Part shown: one piece after another, positions 10,901 through 19,383 of the stretch
How the letters are laid out: every line of letters starts with the position of its first letter
How positions within the stretch are numbered: the first letter of the stretch is position 1
DNA from: Anisus vortex
Taxonomy: Eukaryota; Mollusca; Gastropoda; Planorbidae
Assembly (NCBI GenBank): GCA_949126835.1
Contig: OX421497.1
Span: forward strand, 46,564,215 to 46,628,214
Direction of reading: 5' to 3'
Length of the DNA stretch: 64,000 nt
Position numbers and translations under genes: made by a program
Notes under the pieces: model-generated
Databases searched by the model: none
What the model was told of the DNA's origin: nothing
The model's input: only the letters and a program-made list of their open reading frames with translations

Positions 10901-12346
10901 TCGAATCCTTGTGAAAGTTAGGATTTTTTTTCCCTGGACTCGAGGGTGTCACTGAGTCTACCCAGCTCTGGTGGGTACCTGGACATTAGTTGGGACGAAG
11001 TCGATGCGGCTGTGCATAGTGCTGGCCACACAATCACCTAGTATGTCTTATAGATCCAAACGGTCTGATGTAGGCCTACAGTTGTACAGTTCTATAGAAA
11101 TGTTTAGTCCAACGTTTGTTTCACAGACAGTAAATAAAACACGACAGTTAAGCTGTACATAGTTTGAACAGCTGGATATGGAGAAGTGAGGAACAGTACC
11201 ACTGACCTGCATCAACCCTTTCAGTTCATCCAAAGATCTCGTTAAGGTGACGATATAATTCCTTGCCAATAGTAGAGTAGACATCTTGGATAATTTTTTC
11301 ACCGACGGACCGGAAGTGTATGGCATGACCTTGAGAAAAAAATAAGAACACAATAATCTGATCAAAATGATAAGTGCATATTAAAATTTTCTTATGGTGA
11401 TCAATCAATAAATAAATAAGTCTAAACTGAGGGCGAACCCAGTTTTTTTTTCCTCCATGAATTAGCGTGTCACAAACATTTAGCGAAATTTTCGCAAATC
11501 TGGTAAATTACTGGACCGGGGGGGGGGAATAAACATTGGGACAACAATAGTAGGATGGGTAGGGTTAATGGACAAATAATTAAGGCAACTGAAGACAGAG
11601 ACATTTTGAAGAATGGGAATTGTTGGCTCATTGTATGTGGACAACCCCTTAATAGATCTCACGGGTTCAAAATAATGTAAATAGAAGATAATAAACATGA
11701 CCTGTCCTAGACTGCCCGACATATGAACTGGTCTGTCTAAGACTGTCCCATATATAAACTGACCTGTATAAGACTGACCAATAAATAAACTGACCTGTCT
11801 AAGACTGTCCAAGGCAGAGTTCAGGTCATGCATTCTTTGTCTTTCTCTGGTATTGATACGCAGCCTGACGTTTTCTGGCACTCGTGACCGACTTCCGGTC
11901 ACCTGATAATCCCCTGGCACCTCCTCAAAATATATTCTCCTGGAGTAGCCCTGAAGACCATCGGTGCCCAGAAAATTTCTGCTTTCATCTGACAAACTTT
12001 CGTCCTGCTTGCAGAATTTGGGGCCGGGAAATCTTTCATACCTATCTAAGGGAGACAAGCGAGTGTTCGTATTAGCATCAGATGAGTCGTCTGAATTATC
12101 CCCACTTGCTAATCCATTTCCAGAAAAGTCAGCCGCACTATAACCCGTTTGGTGTATTCTGTGTTTACTGTTCAGTGGGAAATGGCCAGAATGACGCCAA
12201 CTGTGGTATTTTTGTAGTGACTGTTGCTGAAGCTCGCATCGTGTTCTATCGTCTGGTTCGCTTGTGGTGTCACAATCAATGATTGTAGAATCCGTTTCAT
12301 TATTTCTAATCCATGAACGGCTTTGGGTTGGCTTAGATTTGTCCAT
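4537..12346 (-). CDS. Olig-family bHLH transcription factor, 3 coding exons
   Basis: Class II bHLH nuclear factor; family members bind E-boxes and specify neural and glial fates. Exons 12346-11795, 11329-11207 and 4983-4537 join in phase 0 to 373 residues. Basic region and helix 1 lie at about residues 161-184 ([15 protein letters not shown], with the E-box glutamate of N-x-RER at 168). Loop and helix 2 are at 185-225 ([23 protein letters not shown], then LTRSLDELK). These match Olig ([16 protein letters not shown]) better than the sister Beta3/bHLHe22 group (VIPY, LLLAKNYI). The C-terminal part (226-373) is Ser/Pro-rich with no recognised domain. The start at 12344-12346 has a good context (GAC before ATG, G after), and an acceptor-like CACAG lies just upstream at 12355, suggesting a 5' UTR intron. 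An in-frame ATG at 12457 would add 37 unconserved residues. Assignment to Olig is from sequence; function is inferred. Confidence 0.85.
5112..5290 (+). mobile_element. SINE family B, 3'-truncated
   Basis: Well-preserved tRNA-like head (ATAGCCGAGCGG box A, GGGTTCGAATT box B) and the front of the body up to TGTGCTGGCCACA. Lies in intron 2 of the Olig-like gene. Confidence 0.85.
5440..5660 (+). pseudogene. LINE family C RT C-terminal remnant
   Basis: Decayed plus-strand copy of the LINE C 3' coding end. The segment ending IKMQDHGYA matches the ...LIKMQD terminus seen in other copies, and GSS-type frameshifts at A-runs break the frame. Confidence 0.5.
5784..7329 (-). mobile_element. hAT transposon, decayed, with intact ends and target duplication
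   Basis: Inverted ends CAGTGATGGCGAACCT (left) and its counterpart CAGCGATGGCGAACCTA read from the right. An identical 8-bp duplication ATATAGGC flanks it at 5776-5783 and 7330-7337. 8-bp duplications and CAG...-type ends define hAT elements. About 1.55 kb, shorter than an autonomous hAT. The transposase frame is on the minus strand and broken. Confidence 0.88.
6060..6410 (-). pseudogene. hAT transposase C-terminal (dimerisation) remnant
   Basis: Minus-strand translation gives [20 protein letters not shown] followed by LSAACVAL, the C-terminal hAT dimerisation block (CE.LFS..K..KS..R.RLTD). Frame shifts separate it from upstream [14 protein letters not shown]. Similar to the ZBED5/GTF2IRD2-like hAT branch by motif; no catalytic residues can be tracked. 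Confidence 0.7.
7415..7662 (+). mobile_element. LINE family C, 5' part of an interrupted copy
   Basis: Contains [13 protein letters not shown] and ARRNAYKYS, the C-terminal coding signature of LINE C, then untranslated sequence up to 7662, where a hAT-type element was inserted. The copy resumes at 10241. Confidence 0.7.
7981..8391 (-). CDS. Unrecognised 136-codon ORF inside family D copy 1
   Basis: Open minus-strand frame starting [12 protein letters not shown] in a block clearly richer in GC than the AT-rich element around it. No domain recognised; a good donor-like CTCG|GTATGT lies within it. Copy 2 of the element has an RT fragment at the equivalent place. It could be captured host sequence, an old coding remnant, or chance. 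Confidence 0.15.
   Translation of the reverse strand: MSPYIVGSSVTSIAPGLLAMITDCLTFKSQKAVNALGGNGLDNMTYTRYVVRVLLFSRIGSHSWSDWTSAGLHSALRLDVRVIVQRAELADPRLMTRPSGREVSTGSSEVTDTMRHLNAKRPTCVKKKLQVLELKT
8768..9492. mobile_element. Mutator-like (MULE-type) MITE with 85-bp inverted ends
   Basis: 725 bp, flanked by a perfect 9-bp duplication ATCGGGGAA (8759-8767, 9493-9501). Ends 8768-8852 and 9408-9492 are inverted copies with about 9 mismatches in 85. Long terminal inverted repeats with 9-bp duplications are the hallmark of Mutator-like elements. No coding frame. Each end contains nested palindromes built on GGCGGATCCGCC. Confidence 0.8.
8916..8987 (+). other. tRNA-like sequence with Pol III-type terminator
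   Basis: 72 nt, tRNA length. The first and last seven bases can pair with one mismatch and one wobble (TGTTGGC / TCCGACA), box B is GGTTCAAATCC, and an 11-T run follows. The anticodon-arm stem is poor, so it is a tRNA-like module rather than a functional gene. It sits inside the MULE-type MITE. Confidence 0.5.
10241..10345 (+). mobile_element. LINE family C, 3' tail of the interrupted copy
   Basis: Resumes the LINE C copy broken at 7662 and contains the family tail GAGCGTAGGACGCAGTAATC...AGCGTC with its stem-loop, then TTAAAGATAAG. Confidence 0.75.
10387..10656. repeat. 45-bp minisatellite, 6 copies
   Basis: Six units of 45 bp starting GTGAGATTTAGTGAATATAG. Because 45 is a multiple of three, a frame stays open across the array on both strands (15-residue repeats), so the apparent ORFs there are repeat artefacts. 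Confidence 0.95.
10849..11045 (+). mobile_element. SINE family B, 3'-truncated
   Basis: tRNA-like head (CAGTGGCCGAGCGG, GGGTTCGAATCC) and front of the body to CACAATCACCTAGTATG. Inserted in intron 2 of the Olig-like gene about 160 nt downstream of exon 2. Confidence 0.85.
11207..11329 (-). CDS. Olig-like gene, coding exon 2 (loop and helix 2)
   Basis: A 123-nt, 41-codon exon between acceptor CTCAAG|GTC and donor CAG|GTCAGT, both phase 0. Starts [10 protein letters not shown] and ends LDELKGLMQ, completing the HLH domain. It is separated from exon 1 by a 465-nt intron. Confidence 0.87.
11795..12346 (-). CDS. Olig-like gene, coding exon 1 (N-terminus, basic region, helix 1)
   Basis: Encodes residues 1-184, ending exactly at ...DSLRQ with donor CAG|GTCAGT (phase 0). 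The N-terminal half is polar and Ser/Asp-rich. The reading frame runs on into the intron without a stop, so a single-ORF reading misses the splice. Confidence 0.85.
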
Positions 12347-12474
12347 GTCTTTCCTGTGAATTGAAATTGTTCTAAGGTTGAAATCATGTCTGGTTTTGTT
12401 AACTTTTATACATTTAACACAAACAGTAGAAATAGTAGAAATAAACAAAGATACCATTCTGTACAGATAATAAA

Positions 12475-12800
12475 GCTTCTTATCTTATCTTATATATTAC
12501 ATAAGCTTCTTCTATAAAGACGATTATAGCGTCCTACGCTCATCCGTGGTCCGAGTCTTGTCTTGCATCTTTATTAATGTTTTAAATAATGTTCAGTTAC
12601 TGGTTTTCCTGATTTGTTCAGGCAACCCATTCCATGCTCGAATGCCATTCGGGAAGAAAGCGTAAGCTTACTTATATGCATTTGTTATCGCATAAGGGAT
12701 AAGGAAAGTGCTTTTGTCTTTATGTTTATCTGAGCCTTGCAACAGGTTGTTATTGGGATGTTTTCCTAAATTAAGAGTTTAATGCTTTGTGAATTATTAA
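12475..12800 (-). mobile_element. LINE family C 3' end, minus copy
   Basis: Begins with the (TATCT)n tail and stem-loop region, then TACGCTCATCCGTGGTCCGAG, and reads on the minus strand into HGMGCLNKSGKPV and LMR-type remnants of the RT C-terminus. It lies directly upstream of the Olig-like coding exon 1. Confidence 0.8.
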
Positions 12801-12825
12801 TACACTCACAATACTCTACACAATA

Positions 12826-13305
12826 TCTATATATATAAAAAGACCGTGTTAGGCCCCCCGCGGATTCCCATTGGTCAATTTGAAATCACGTGATATCACT
12901 GACCTATCTAGGCCTAGCCCTATATACCGTCTAATAATTTTTCAAATCGGACATGTGTCTTCGATGGCTCAGTGGTAAACGTAGTGGACTGCTATACGAG
13001 CGACCAGGGTTCGATTCTCCAGTTAGACTATACTTTTTTTTTTCGACAATGAATTTTTCAAACTTTTTAAAACAAAAGACATTGTAAATCTACGGGCAAT
13101 ATAGATTTTGTTAAATAAAAATATTTGCCTTTTTTTTTATCCGATTACAATATTTATTTACTTTCCTAAAAGTATTCAGTAAAAAAAATATAATTTAAAT
13201 ATAAGATTTATAGCTTTCTTTTAAGTGTAGTTTATAAATTTGTTATCTGCACCTCAAACAGTCCTGTTTTTTTTTCACCCGGGCAACGCCGGGCTATGTA
13301 GCTTG
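12826..13305 (+). mobile_element. Helitron-like non-autonomous element, copy 1
   Basis: Starts TCTATATATATAAAA, the common 5' start of animal Helitrons, preceded by A. Ends with a GC hairpin (CCCGGGCAACGCCGGG, 13278-13293) followed by TATGTAGCTTG and a T. Helitrons insert between A and T and make no target duplication; none is seen. It holds a tRNA-like module at 12957-13035 and no ORF. The CTTG end departs from the canonical CTRR, so the class is inferred. Confidence 0.55.
12957..13035 (+). other. tRNA-like module within the Helitron-like element
   Basis: Box A-like TGGCTCAGTGG and box B-like GGGTTCGATTC spaced as in a tRNA, followed by a 9-T run. Related modules occur in the two minus-strand copies at about 32200 and 32720. 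Confidence 0.5.
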
Positions 13306-13480
13306 TTATAAATAAAAATTATAAAAACAAATAATTAATAAATAATGAATGTTTTAAATATATATTATAAATCCTTTTTGACACTTTCCAGTCCTCATCG
13401 AACCATGGACGCAGTAAGGGTGGGGTGTGTGTAACAGCTTCTGTTTTATCCTTGTAGGCGTTATACACGTGAATAACAAA

Positions 13481-13580
13481 ATAGTACAAAACAGTACAAA
13501 ACAGTACAAAACAGTACAAAACAGTACAAAACAGTACAAAACAGTACAAAACAGTACAAAACAGTACAAAACAGTACAAT
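13481..13580. repeat. 10-bp minisatellite, 10 copies
   Basis: Ten units of ACAGTACAAA; explains long open frames on the minus strand here. Confidence 0.95.
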
Positions 13581-14022
13581 GACAACAGTATTGACACTTT
13601 ACAATAGTAATTATACAAACTCTACGTTCCAGCAAATGAATTCCATTATTATACGTAAACATTAAACAGTTCATGGGACATCCACTACATCACTCGAGAA
13701 TTACTATAATCATAATATATCGAAAAATTTTCTCTTCAATCTATCATAAACATCAACTTCTTGCTATGCAAACACTGGTCACCGGCTGACCGTTACACAC
13801 TACTGATTTTCACCCGTGACCGTCTTTTTTTTCCCACGTCACAAAACACATATGACATTTTTTTTTGTCGGCTGCTAGAGCTGTGTTAAACATTTTCTTG
13901 TTTTGTTTTAGATAGTCCAAATGTAGATTCTAGTTGTGTAAATTTTATAGTCTGACGGTGTGGAAGCAAACAGTACTAGGCAATATTAGGGTTTCAATTA
14001 ATTAGTTATACTTCACAGTGAA
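13581..14022. other. Non-coding stretch
   Basis: No coding frame or recognised repeat; contains TTTTTTTTGTCGG and other low-complexity patches. Confidence 0.5.
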
Positions 14023-14186
14023 GCCGGCTGGTCCAGCGGTTAGTTCACCGGACTGTCAACCAAAAACCAACTGACACGTCGCGGGTTCTATCCCTGCCAC
14101 CGACCGATGCCTGTCGCCTTGCAGGAGGATTGGGCCTAGTGGACGTAATAATCTTTTATCTAAAAGGAACGTCTGCAAACTTACAG
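14023..14186 (+). mobile_element. SINE family A (tRNA-derived), full length
   Basis: Head GCCGGCTGGTCCAGCGGTTA with loop CTGTCAA (GTC anticodon-like) and box B-like GCGGGTTCTATCC, a middle with CCTTGCAGGAGG, and the tail GGACGTAATAATC...AAGGAACGTCTG with a short stem-loop. The tail is shared with LINE family C. Confidence 0.85.
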
Positions 14187-14195
14187 GAAATCTAG

Positions 14196-14277
14196 GCTGT
14201 TTTCGCTGTTTTCGCTGTTTTCGCTGTTTTCGCTGTTTTCGCTGTTTTCGCTGTTTTTGCTGTTTTTGCTGTTTTTC
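14196..14277. repeat. 9-bp minisatellite (GCTGTTTTC)n
   Basis: About nine units between the end of a SINE A and the truncated start of an RTE-type LINE. Confidence 0.95.
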
Positions 14278-14312
14278 CCAATCTTATTTATATTTGTTAT
14301 TGTTTAGCCTTA

Positions 14313-15383
14313 TTGTTATTGTTATTTGACAAAGTCAAACATCAAGATCTATTTAATATATTACAAAATCTGGACATAGATGGTAAAGAGCTCAGAATAA
14401 TAAGAAATCTATACTGGGAGCAAGAAGCTGCCATTAGATATGAAGGGGAGTTAAGTGCATTCAAACCAATAAAGAGAGGAGTAAGACAGGGATGTGTTTT
14501 ATCACCAGACCTCTTCAACATCTACAGTGAAATAATACTCCGGAATATCGAACACCTAGATGGTATTAAAGTTGGAGGAAAGAATATAAATAATCTGAGA
14601 TATGCAGATGACACAGTACTAATAGCAGAATCAGAAAGTGCCCTGCAAACTATTCTAAATAAGGTGGTAGAAGAGAGCCGACTTAAAGGATTAACACTCA
14701 ATCTCAGTAAGACCGAAGTATTGGTAATCTCTAAGAAAAGACAACCTCCAAGATGCTCTTTATCCAGTGAAGGTGAAAACATCAAGCAAATCAATTCTTT
14801 CCAGTATCTAGGCTATACAATAACACAGGAAGGCAAATGCAACAAAGAAATAAAGAGAAGAATCGCAATAGCTAAAAACAGCTTCATGAGCTTAAGCAGT
14901 ATCATGAAAAACAGGAATATCAGAATATGTACCAAAATGCGCATACTGAAGGGGTATGTTTGGTCTGTTCTTCTATATGGATGTGAATGTTGGACTATTG
15001 ATAATGAAACAAGGAAAAGATTGGAGGCAGTAGAAATGTGGTTTCTAAGAAGGATGATGAGAATATCATGGACTGAAAAGAAATCTAATGCAGATGTGTT
15101 GAAAACAGCATGTACCTCAAGAGAACTCATTAACACCATTAGGAATAGACAGATGAAATTTCTAGGACACATCTATAGGAAAAATGGTATAGAAAGACTG
15201 GCTTTGTGTGGGAAAATATCTGGTAAGAGAGACAGAGGAAGACAAAGGCTAACATATGTAGAAAGCCTGAACGAATGGGCCACGAACAACAACATAAGTA
15301 ATAATAACTTTCTGCAAAAAGCTAACAACAGGAAAGAATGGAGAGTCATGACCGCCGATGTCTGTTCCAGACCTGGCACATAA
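14313..15383 (+). CDS. RTE-type LINE reverse transcriptase, 5'-truncated
   Basis: Open frame of 356 codons without a genuine ATG at its start (TTG). It begins in the middle of the RT at FDKVKHQDLFNIL. Clear RT blocks: GVRQGCVLSPDLFNI (about 56-70), catalytic YADDT (97-101), LNLSKTEVL and YLGYTIT. The post-RT region has LLYGCECWTID, FLRRMMRISW, RQMKFLGHIYRKNG and GKRDRGRQRLT, as in RTE/BovB-type elements. N-terminal endonuclease and RT motifs before FDKV are missing, as in typical 5' truncation during target-primed insertion. The frame is intact to TAA and followed by a GAA-type tail (15383-15398), so the insertion looks fairly young. It cannot be autonomous. Confidence 0.85.
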   Translation: MLLLFDKVKHQDLFNILQNLDIDGKELRIIRNLYWEQEAAIRYEGELSAFKPIKRGVRQGCVLSPDLFNIYSEIILRNIEHLDGIKVGGKNINNLRYADDTVLIAESESALQTILNKVVEESRLKGLTLNLSKTEVLVISKKRQPPRCSLSSEGENIKQINSFQYLGYTITQEGKCNKEIKRRIAIAKNSFMSLSSIMKNRNIRICTKMRILKGYVWSVLLYGCECWTIDNETRKRLEAVEMWFLRRMMRISWTEKKSNADVLKTACTSRELINTIRNRQMKFLGHIYRKNGIERLALCGKISGKRDRGRQRLTYVESLNEWATNNNISNNNFLQKANNRKEWRVMTADVCSRPGT

Positions 15384-15454
15384 AGAAGAAGAAGAAGATT
15401 GTTTAGCCTATTTCACGATCCGCTAAATATTGTTATTAACAACACTAGTCTATT

Positions 15455-15705
15455 ATCATAATGGGACACTGGCGTACCGAATGTCCTGGGTTTGAATCCT
15501 GGTGCAGGCTAGGACTGGAGGGTGTCCCTGAGTCTACCCAGCCCTGATGGGTACCTGACACTAGTTGGGGAAAAGTAAAGGCGGCTGTGCATTGTGCTGG
15601 CCACACATCCCCTAGTATGCCGTGGCCACATAAACTGGTGAACGCTGCTTCGCCAGCCCTATAATCAGTTTGGTCCGACGGGTACTTTACTTACTTTACT
15701 ACCAT
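15455..15705 (+). mobile_element. SINE family B, head-truncated
   Basis: Retains box B (GGGTTTGAATCC) and the complete body to TCAGTTTGGTCCGACGGG and ACTTTACTTAC. Box A half of the head is missing or diverged. Confidence 0.8.
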
Positions 15706-15709
15706 AGCT

Positions 15710-16200
15710 ATATACCTAACGTACCTATGTAAGTGTAGGTCTATTTCTCCACTAGTATTACACTATTCACCTAGTAACTAACTTGTGGTTATTTTTACCT
15801 GGTTCTCGTTGTTCTCATAGTAACGAATTCCTTAATAAAAAAATACACTGTGCAAAAAAAACAATATTGTAAATTTACTTACCACAAAATTACTTTTGTT
15901 TCAAATGACAATTGTGATGGTCAGCGGCTGACCGTTAGATCAACAGTGATGGTCAATGTTTCTGCTACACGCGGTCCAAGCCCGAGAACCAATTAAACAG
16001 CGTACAGACAGGCGAACCAATGTCCGTTCACTTGGTCACGCCCATAAGTTAACCGCTACTCTATTATCAAGTAATGTAAGGTGTCCACTTCGTGTCAATC
16101 ATTCTTAAGCCACGCCTCGTCTTGGCATATTTTTTTTAATTCTGTCTTTGTTTCGCTATTGGCACATTCTGTGTTCAGTAGATTCTGTTATTATAACAAA
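15710..16200. other. Non-coding stretch
   Basis: No frame or recognised repeat; a short dispersed sequence GTCAGCGGCTGACCGTTA resembles CACCGGCTGACCGTTA near 13780. Confidence 0.4.
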
Positions 16201-16213
16201 CATGTTTGCCGAA

Positions 16214-16470
16214 ATAAAGTACCCTTCGGACCAAACTGATCATAGGGATGGTGAAGCAGCGTTCACCAGTTTCTGTGGCCACGGCATACGAGGGGATGTG
16301 TGGCCAGCACAATGCCCAGCCGTCTTTACTTTACCCCAACTAAGTGTCAGGCACCTATCAAAGCTGGGTGGACTCTGGGACACCCTCATTCCTCGGGAAA
16401 AAATCCTAGCCTGCGCAAGAATTTGAACCCAGAACATTCGGATAACCAGTCAGTGGGGGACAGAGGGGGA
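16214..16470 (-). mobile_element. SINE family B, minus copy
   Basis: Reverse copy: TACCCTTCGGACCAAACTGATC, GTGAAGCAGCGTTCACCAG, GGGGATGTGTGGCCAGCAC, AAAGCTGGGTGGACTC and a box B remnant near 16422. Confidence 0.85.
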
Positions 16471-16559
16471 CAAAACAATCTAAACCTGGTTTCTAAAGGA
16501 AAAAAAATACCGTTTAATATCCCACAATTTGCTTTTAAAATAACAATCAATAGGGCCTA

Positions 16560-16900
16560 AACATTTTAAAATAATTCAATTATAACAAATAAAGAAAAAA
16601 AAATGAAAATTAAGAAGAGCACTTTGTTTTGGCATTCCAAGATACTTACAACATCTCTAAAATTTAATTCATTTATCTGTGAATCTATATTGGTTTACAT
16701 TAAATTAACGCTAAAGCTGGACATTGACGTATCTTATAATATGTTAGAGACGATCCTTTTAATAGGATTATAATCTAACACTTATCTTATCTGTGGTTTT
16801 ACTCTATTCTTTGATTGGTAGGGGAAATAATTAGATTGTAGGCCTAAATACATTTTTTTTTTATTTTACATTTCTTTATTTCGTAATTGTTTCCCCTATT
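16560..16900. other. AT-rich non-coding stretch
   Basis: Nothing coding seen. Confidence 0.4.
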
Positions 16901-16908
16901 CACCTACA

Positions 16909-17076
16909 ATGATGACAGAAGTTTTGGAAATTCCCAGAAACTCCAACCCAGTTTTCAACAGCATAACAGAACCGACAAGAACGCGTCTTTTCTTCCTCGT
17001 GTGTTTTCTTGTTCAAGGTGTCCAGCCCTACGCCCCATATTTAAGGCAAGCATTGTCGAGGTGCGAAACGAAATAG
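16909..17076 (+). CDS. Possible small ORF, 55 codons
   Basis: ATG in a fair context (ACA ATG ATG) opens MMTEVLEIPRNSNPVF... with a hydrophobic segment RLFFLVCFLVQGV and a TAG stop. Codons look less random than the surroundings and the flank at 17080-17310 is GC-rich. No homology recognised; it could be a first exon, a small membrane protein or chance. Confidence 0.15.
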   Translation: MMTEVLEIPRNSNPVFNSITEPTRTRLFFLVCFLVQGVQPYAPYLRQALSRCETK

Positions 17077-17079
17077 TGT

Positions 17080-17330
17080 TGCACTAATTGTAGTCTGGTG
17101 GAGACTACCTGAAGATGGCTATCAGGAGGGGGGGGGGGGGGGCACGCCGCACGCCTTTACTTCCGGACACGCGCAACTGAATGGACGTGATATGGGCGTC
17201 GGGTGGCCACAAACAGTGGCTCCCCTTCAGCCGGCTAGCATCTGTGATACTGATGGGTGGGGGAGGGGGGGCGGCTAGCCGATGGGGCCTCGGGGCTAAG
17301 TAAGATTCAACCGGATATGCGTAACGCCTT
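17080..17330. other. GC-rich block with G-runs
   Basis: Local GC-rich island with G-runs of 16 and 7. It may be a regulatory island or part of a degraded repeat; no frame recognised. Confidence 0.3.
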
Positions 17331-17760
17331 AGAAAAAAAATAATTGCATTTTAACAGTATACATTAATTAACAATATGCATATTTCGTTTTTTTTTCTAT
17401 AATGTTATGAGCGGACAATAAGTTATTAAACACATTTTTAGTTTTTAGTAACTTTTAACCTACTTTATAACCATTCTACGTTATCGTACTTAATTCACAA
17501 AACATAATAGGCCTACAATAATCAATTATAAATCTATTCTAAACGTCGCTATATTATAATATTAACAGATATAAACTTATCTAGTGCCTAAAAAGACAAA
17601 GATAGTAAAGGCCCCTGACGCTACAATTCACCTATAACATGTCTTAGGTATTACAGGTTGATAACTGTTTAAAACTTATTGTGCACTTCACTAATAGACA
17701 TTATGGACCCCTTAGATCCTGGGGCTACAGGACACAACGCGACTCTAAAATGGTGAAATT
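17331..17760. other. AT-rich non-coding stretch
   Basis: No gene or recognised repeat. Confidence 0.4.
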
Positions 17761-17761
17761 G

Positions 17762-18030
17762 ATAAGTCTAATTATCTTATCTTATAAATTACAGACACTC
17801 CTTCTTTAAAGAAGATTATTGCGTCCTACGCTCATCCGTGGTCTGAGTCTAGTCTTGGATTTTCATCAGTGTTTTAAATGATGTTAAGATACGGTTTTTT
17901 CGTGGTTTGTTCAAGCAACCCATTCCATGCCCGGATGCCTCTCGGGAAGAAAGAGTACTTATATGCATTTGGCCTCGCGTACGTGATAAGAAAAGTGTTT
18001 TTTGTCCGTATGTTTTTTTTCTAAGCATTG
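17762..18030 (-). mobile_element. LINE family C 3' end, minus copy
   Basis: TATCTTATCTTAT tail, stem-loop CTTCTTTAAAGAAG, TCATCCGTGGTCTGAGTC; minus-strand translation includes HGMGCLNKPRKN and HISTLSS..  remnants of the RT C-terminus. Confidence 0.8.
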
Positions 18031-18095
18031 TGCCACTGAAAATTGTTCTGCGTGCCAAATTTGGCAAGCGGGCCTTACGTTGCCGTCCCCTGCTC
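18025..18095. mobile_element. Family D terminal fragment
   Basis: TGTGCCACTGAAAATTGTTC...TGCGTGCC and GGTTGCC-like TACGTTGCCGTCCCCTG: the right end of a D-type element without a left partner nearby. Confidence 0.6.
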
Positions 18096-18479
18096 TAGTT
18101 TTTCTAGCTTTTGTAATTTACCTATTGCTGTTACGCTTGTCAGTTGTGAATATTCGCAAGAATATTGCAGGAATTTAATTACATTTTTAGTTTTTATTCT
18201 CTTATATGACCATTTGGCCATCTTAATGTGTACGGATGGTTGTATTATTATATTATAAATACATCATATCATCATACATATTAAAATATACTGCACAAAC
18301 ATAAGGCCTATAGGCCTGCTTAAAATTTCTTTAATTAATACAATGGTTTCATAAATAATATGCATGTGTTTAATCAATACACAGTTTTCTCCCTTTAAAT
18401 GTATCTCTAATTTGTATTACAAAGTAAATTGTTTTCTATTTCTATTGTAATTTTTCACTACGAGTTATCTCTCTTGTTC

Positions 18480-18720
18480 AAGCGACTTTCTGCAGGAATT
18501 GTTTCCCCTTGTTAATTGGAGACTTCTTCGCGTGTCTGTCTGCCTCCAGGGCAGTGACGTCCGCTGGGCGGTGCTGCGGTCAGCAGAAGAAAGCAGGCCC
18601 GGGTGTCACCTGTCCAGAGGTCCGCGGTCAGTTGATCAGAAGCCCGGTCCAATTTATGGCCACTGATTGAAACCCCCGGACAGAACATCCAGACAGAAGG
18701 AGCTGGTTTAAATCTAATTT
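18480..18720. other. GC-rich block, possible exon or regulatory island
   Basis: GC-rich sequence with acceptor-like CTTTCTGCAG and CTGCCTCCAG; short open frame GSDVRWAVLRSAEES. No homology recognised, so it is not called a gene. Confidence 0.2.
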
Positions 18721-18769
18721 ACAAGCCGCCTTTATAGCCTCACTTCTTTCTGCTCTTTTCCAGTCTTTC

Positions 18770-18773
18770 TACC

Positions 18774-18821
<48 letters not shown>

Positions 18822-19040
18822 GCTTCTCTCCCCCCACCCTCTTCTTCTATCTTTCCTTTTCCATCCTATCTTATCATATGCTCATTCTCTTTATCACTAT
18901 TTCTCTTCCTTCTCCCTATCTCTTTCTCTCTCTCTCTCGGGACACTCTCTCTCTATTCCTTAGTACTCACCCTGTCTCTCTTCTATCCTATCTCTCCCGT
19001 TTCTTCTTCCTATATTCCTATACCTTTTCTCTTTTCCGTA

Positions 19041-19076
<36 letters not shown>

Positions 19077-19205
19077 GTTCTCTCGCTTTACATCTACCTA
19101 TCTCTCTTTATATTTCTCTCTATCTTTCCTTTTCTCTTTCTTTCTCTCTCTTCGCTCTCTCTCTACCTCTCTCTCTCTCTCTGTCTCTCTTATTATGTCT
19201 TCTCT
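18770..19205. repeat. CT-rich microsatellite tract
   Basis: Long (CT)n/(TCTC)n region on the plus strand with interruptions. Open frames here are low-complexity artefacts. It is pyrimidine-rich directly upstream of the candidate exon at 19384. Confidence 0.95.
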
Positions 19206-19383
19206 CATTCAAGCACACAAAGTTACTTTAAAAGCGCCGAAAGTGTCTTTGTTGTTAATCTAACCGTTTATACTTAGTTAAAGGTATTAAAATTAAACAA
19301 AAAAATGGCCTACTGAAAACAAAATTGTGATCTTTGTTCATATAAAGCAACAATGGAATTTAATTTTGTTTTCTTTCTTCCAG

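Noticed and set aside
11480..11794. Extension of the Olig-like exon 1 frame beyond the bHLH helix 1
   Set aside because: This is intron read-through; a GTCAGT donor at 11794 and the matching exon 2 explain the real protein.
12347..12457. Upstream ATG at 12457 as start of the Olig-like protein
   Set aside because: It would add residues without similarity, and an acceptor-like CACAG just before the second ATG suggests a 5' UTR exon boundary. Not fully excluded.
13319..13674. Minus-strand ORFs rich in F, V, L, Y and C
   Set aside because: They translate the 10-bp ACAGTACAAA minisatellite in all frames.
18878..19231. 117-codon Ser/Leu-rich plus ORF
   Set aside because: Low-complexity CT microsatellite.
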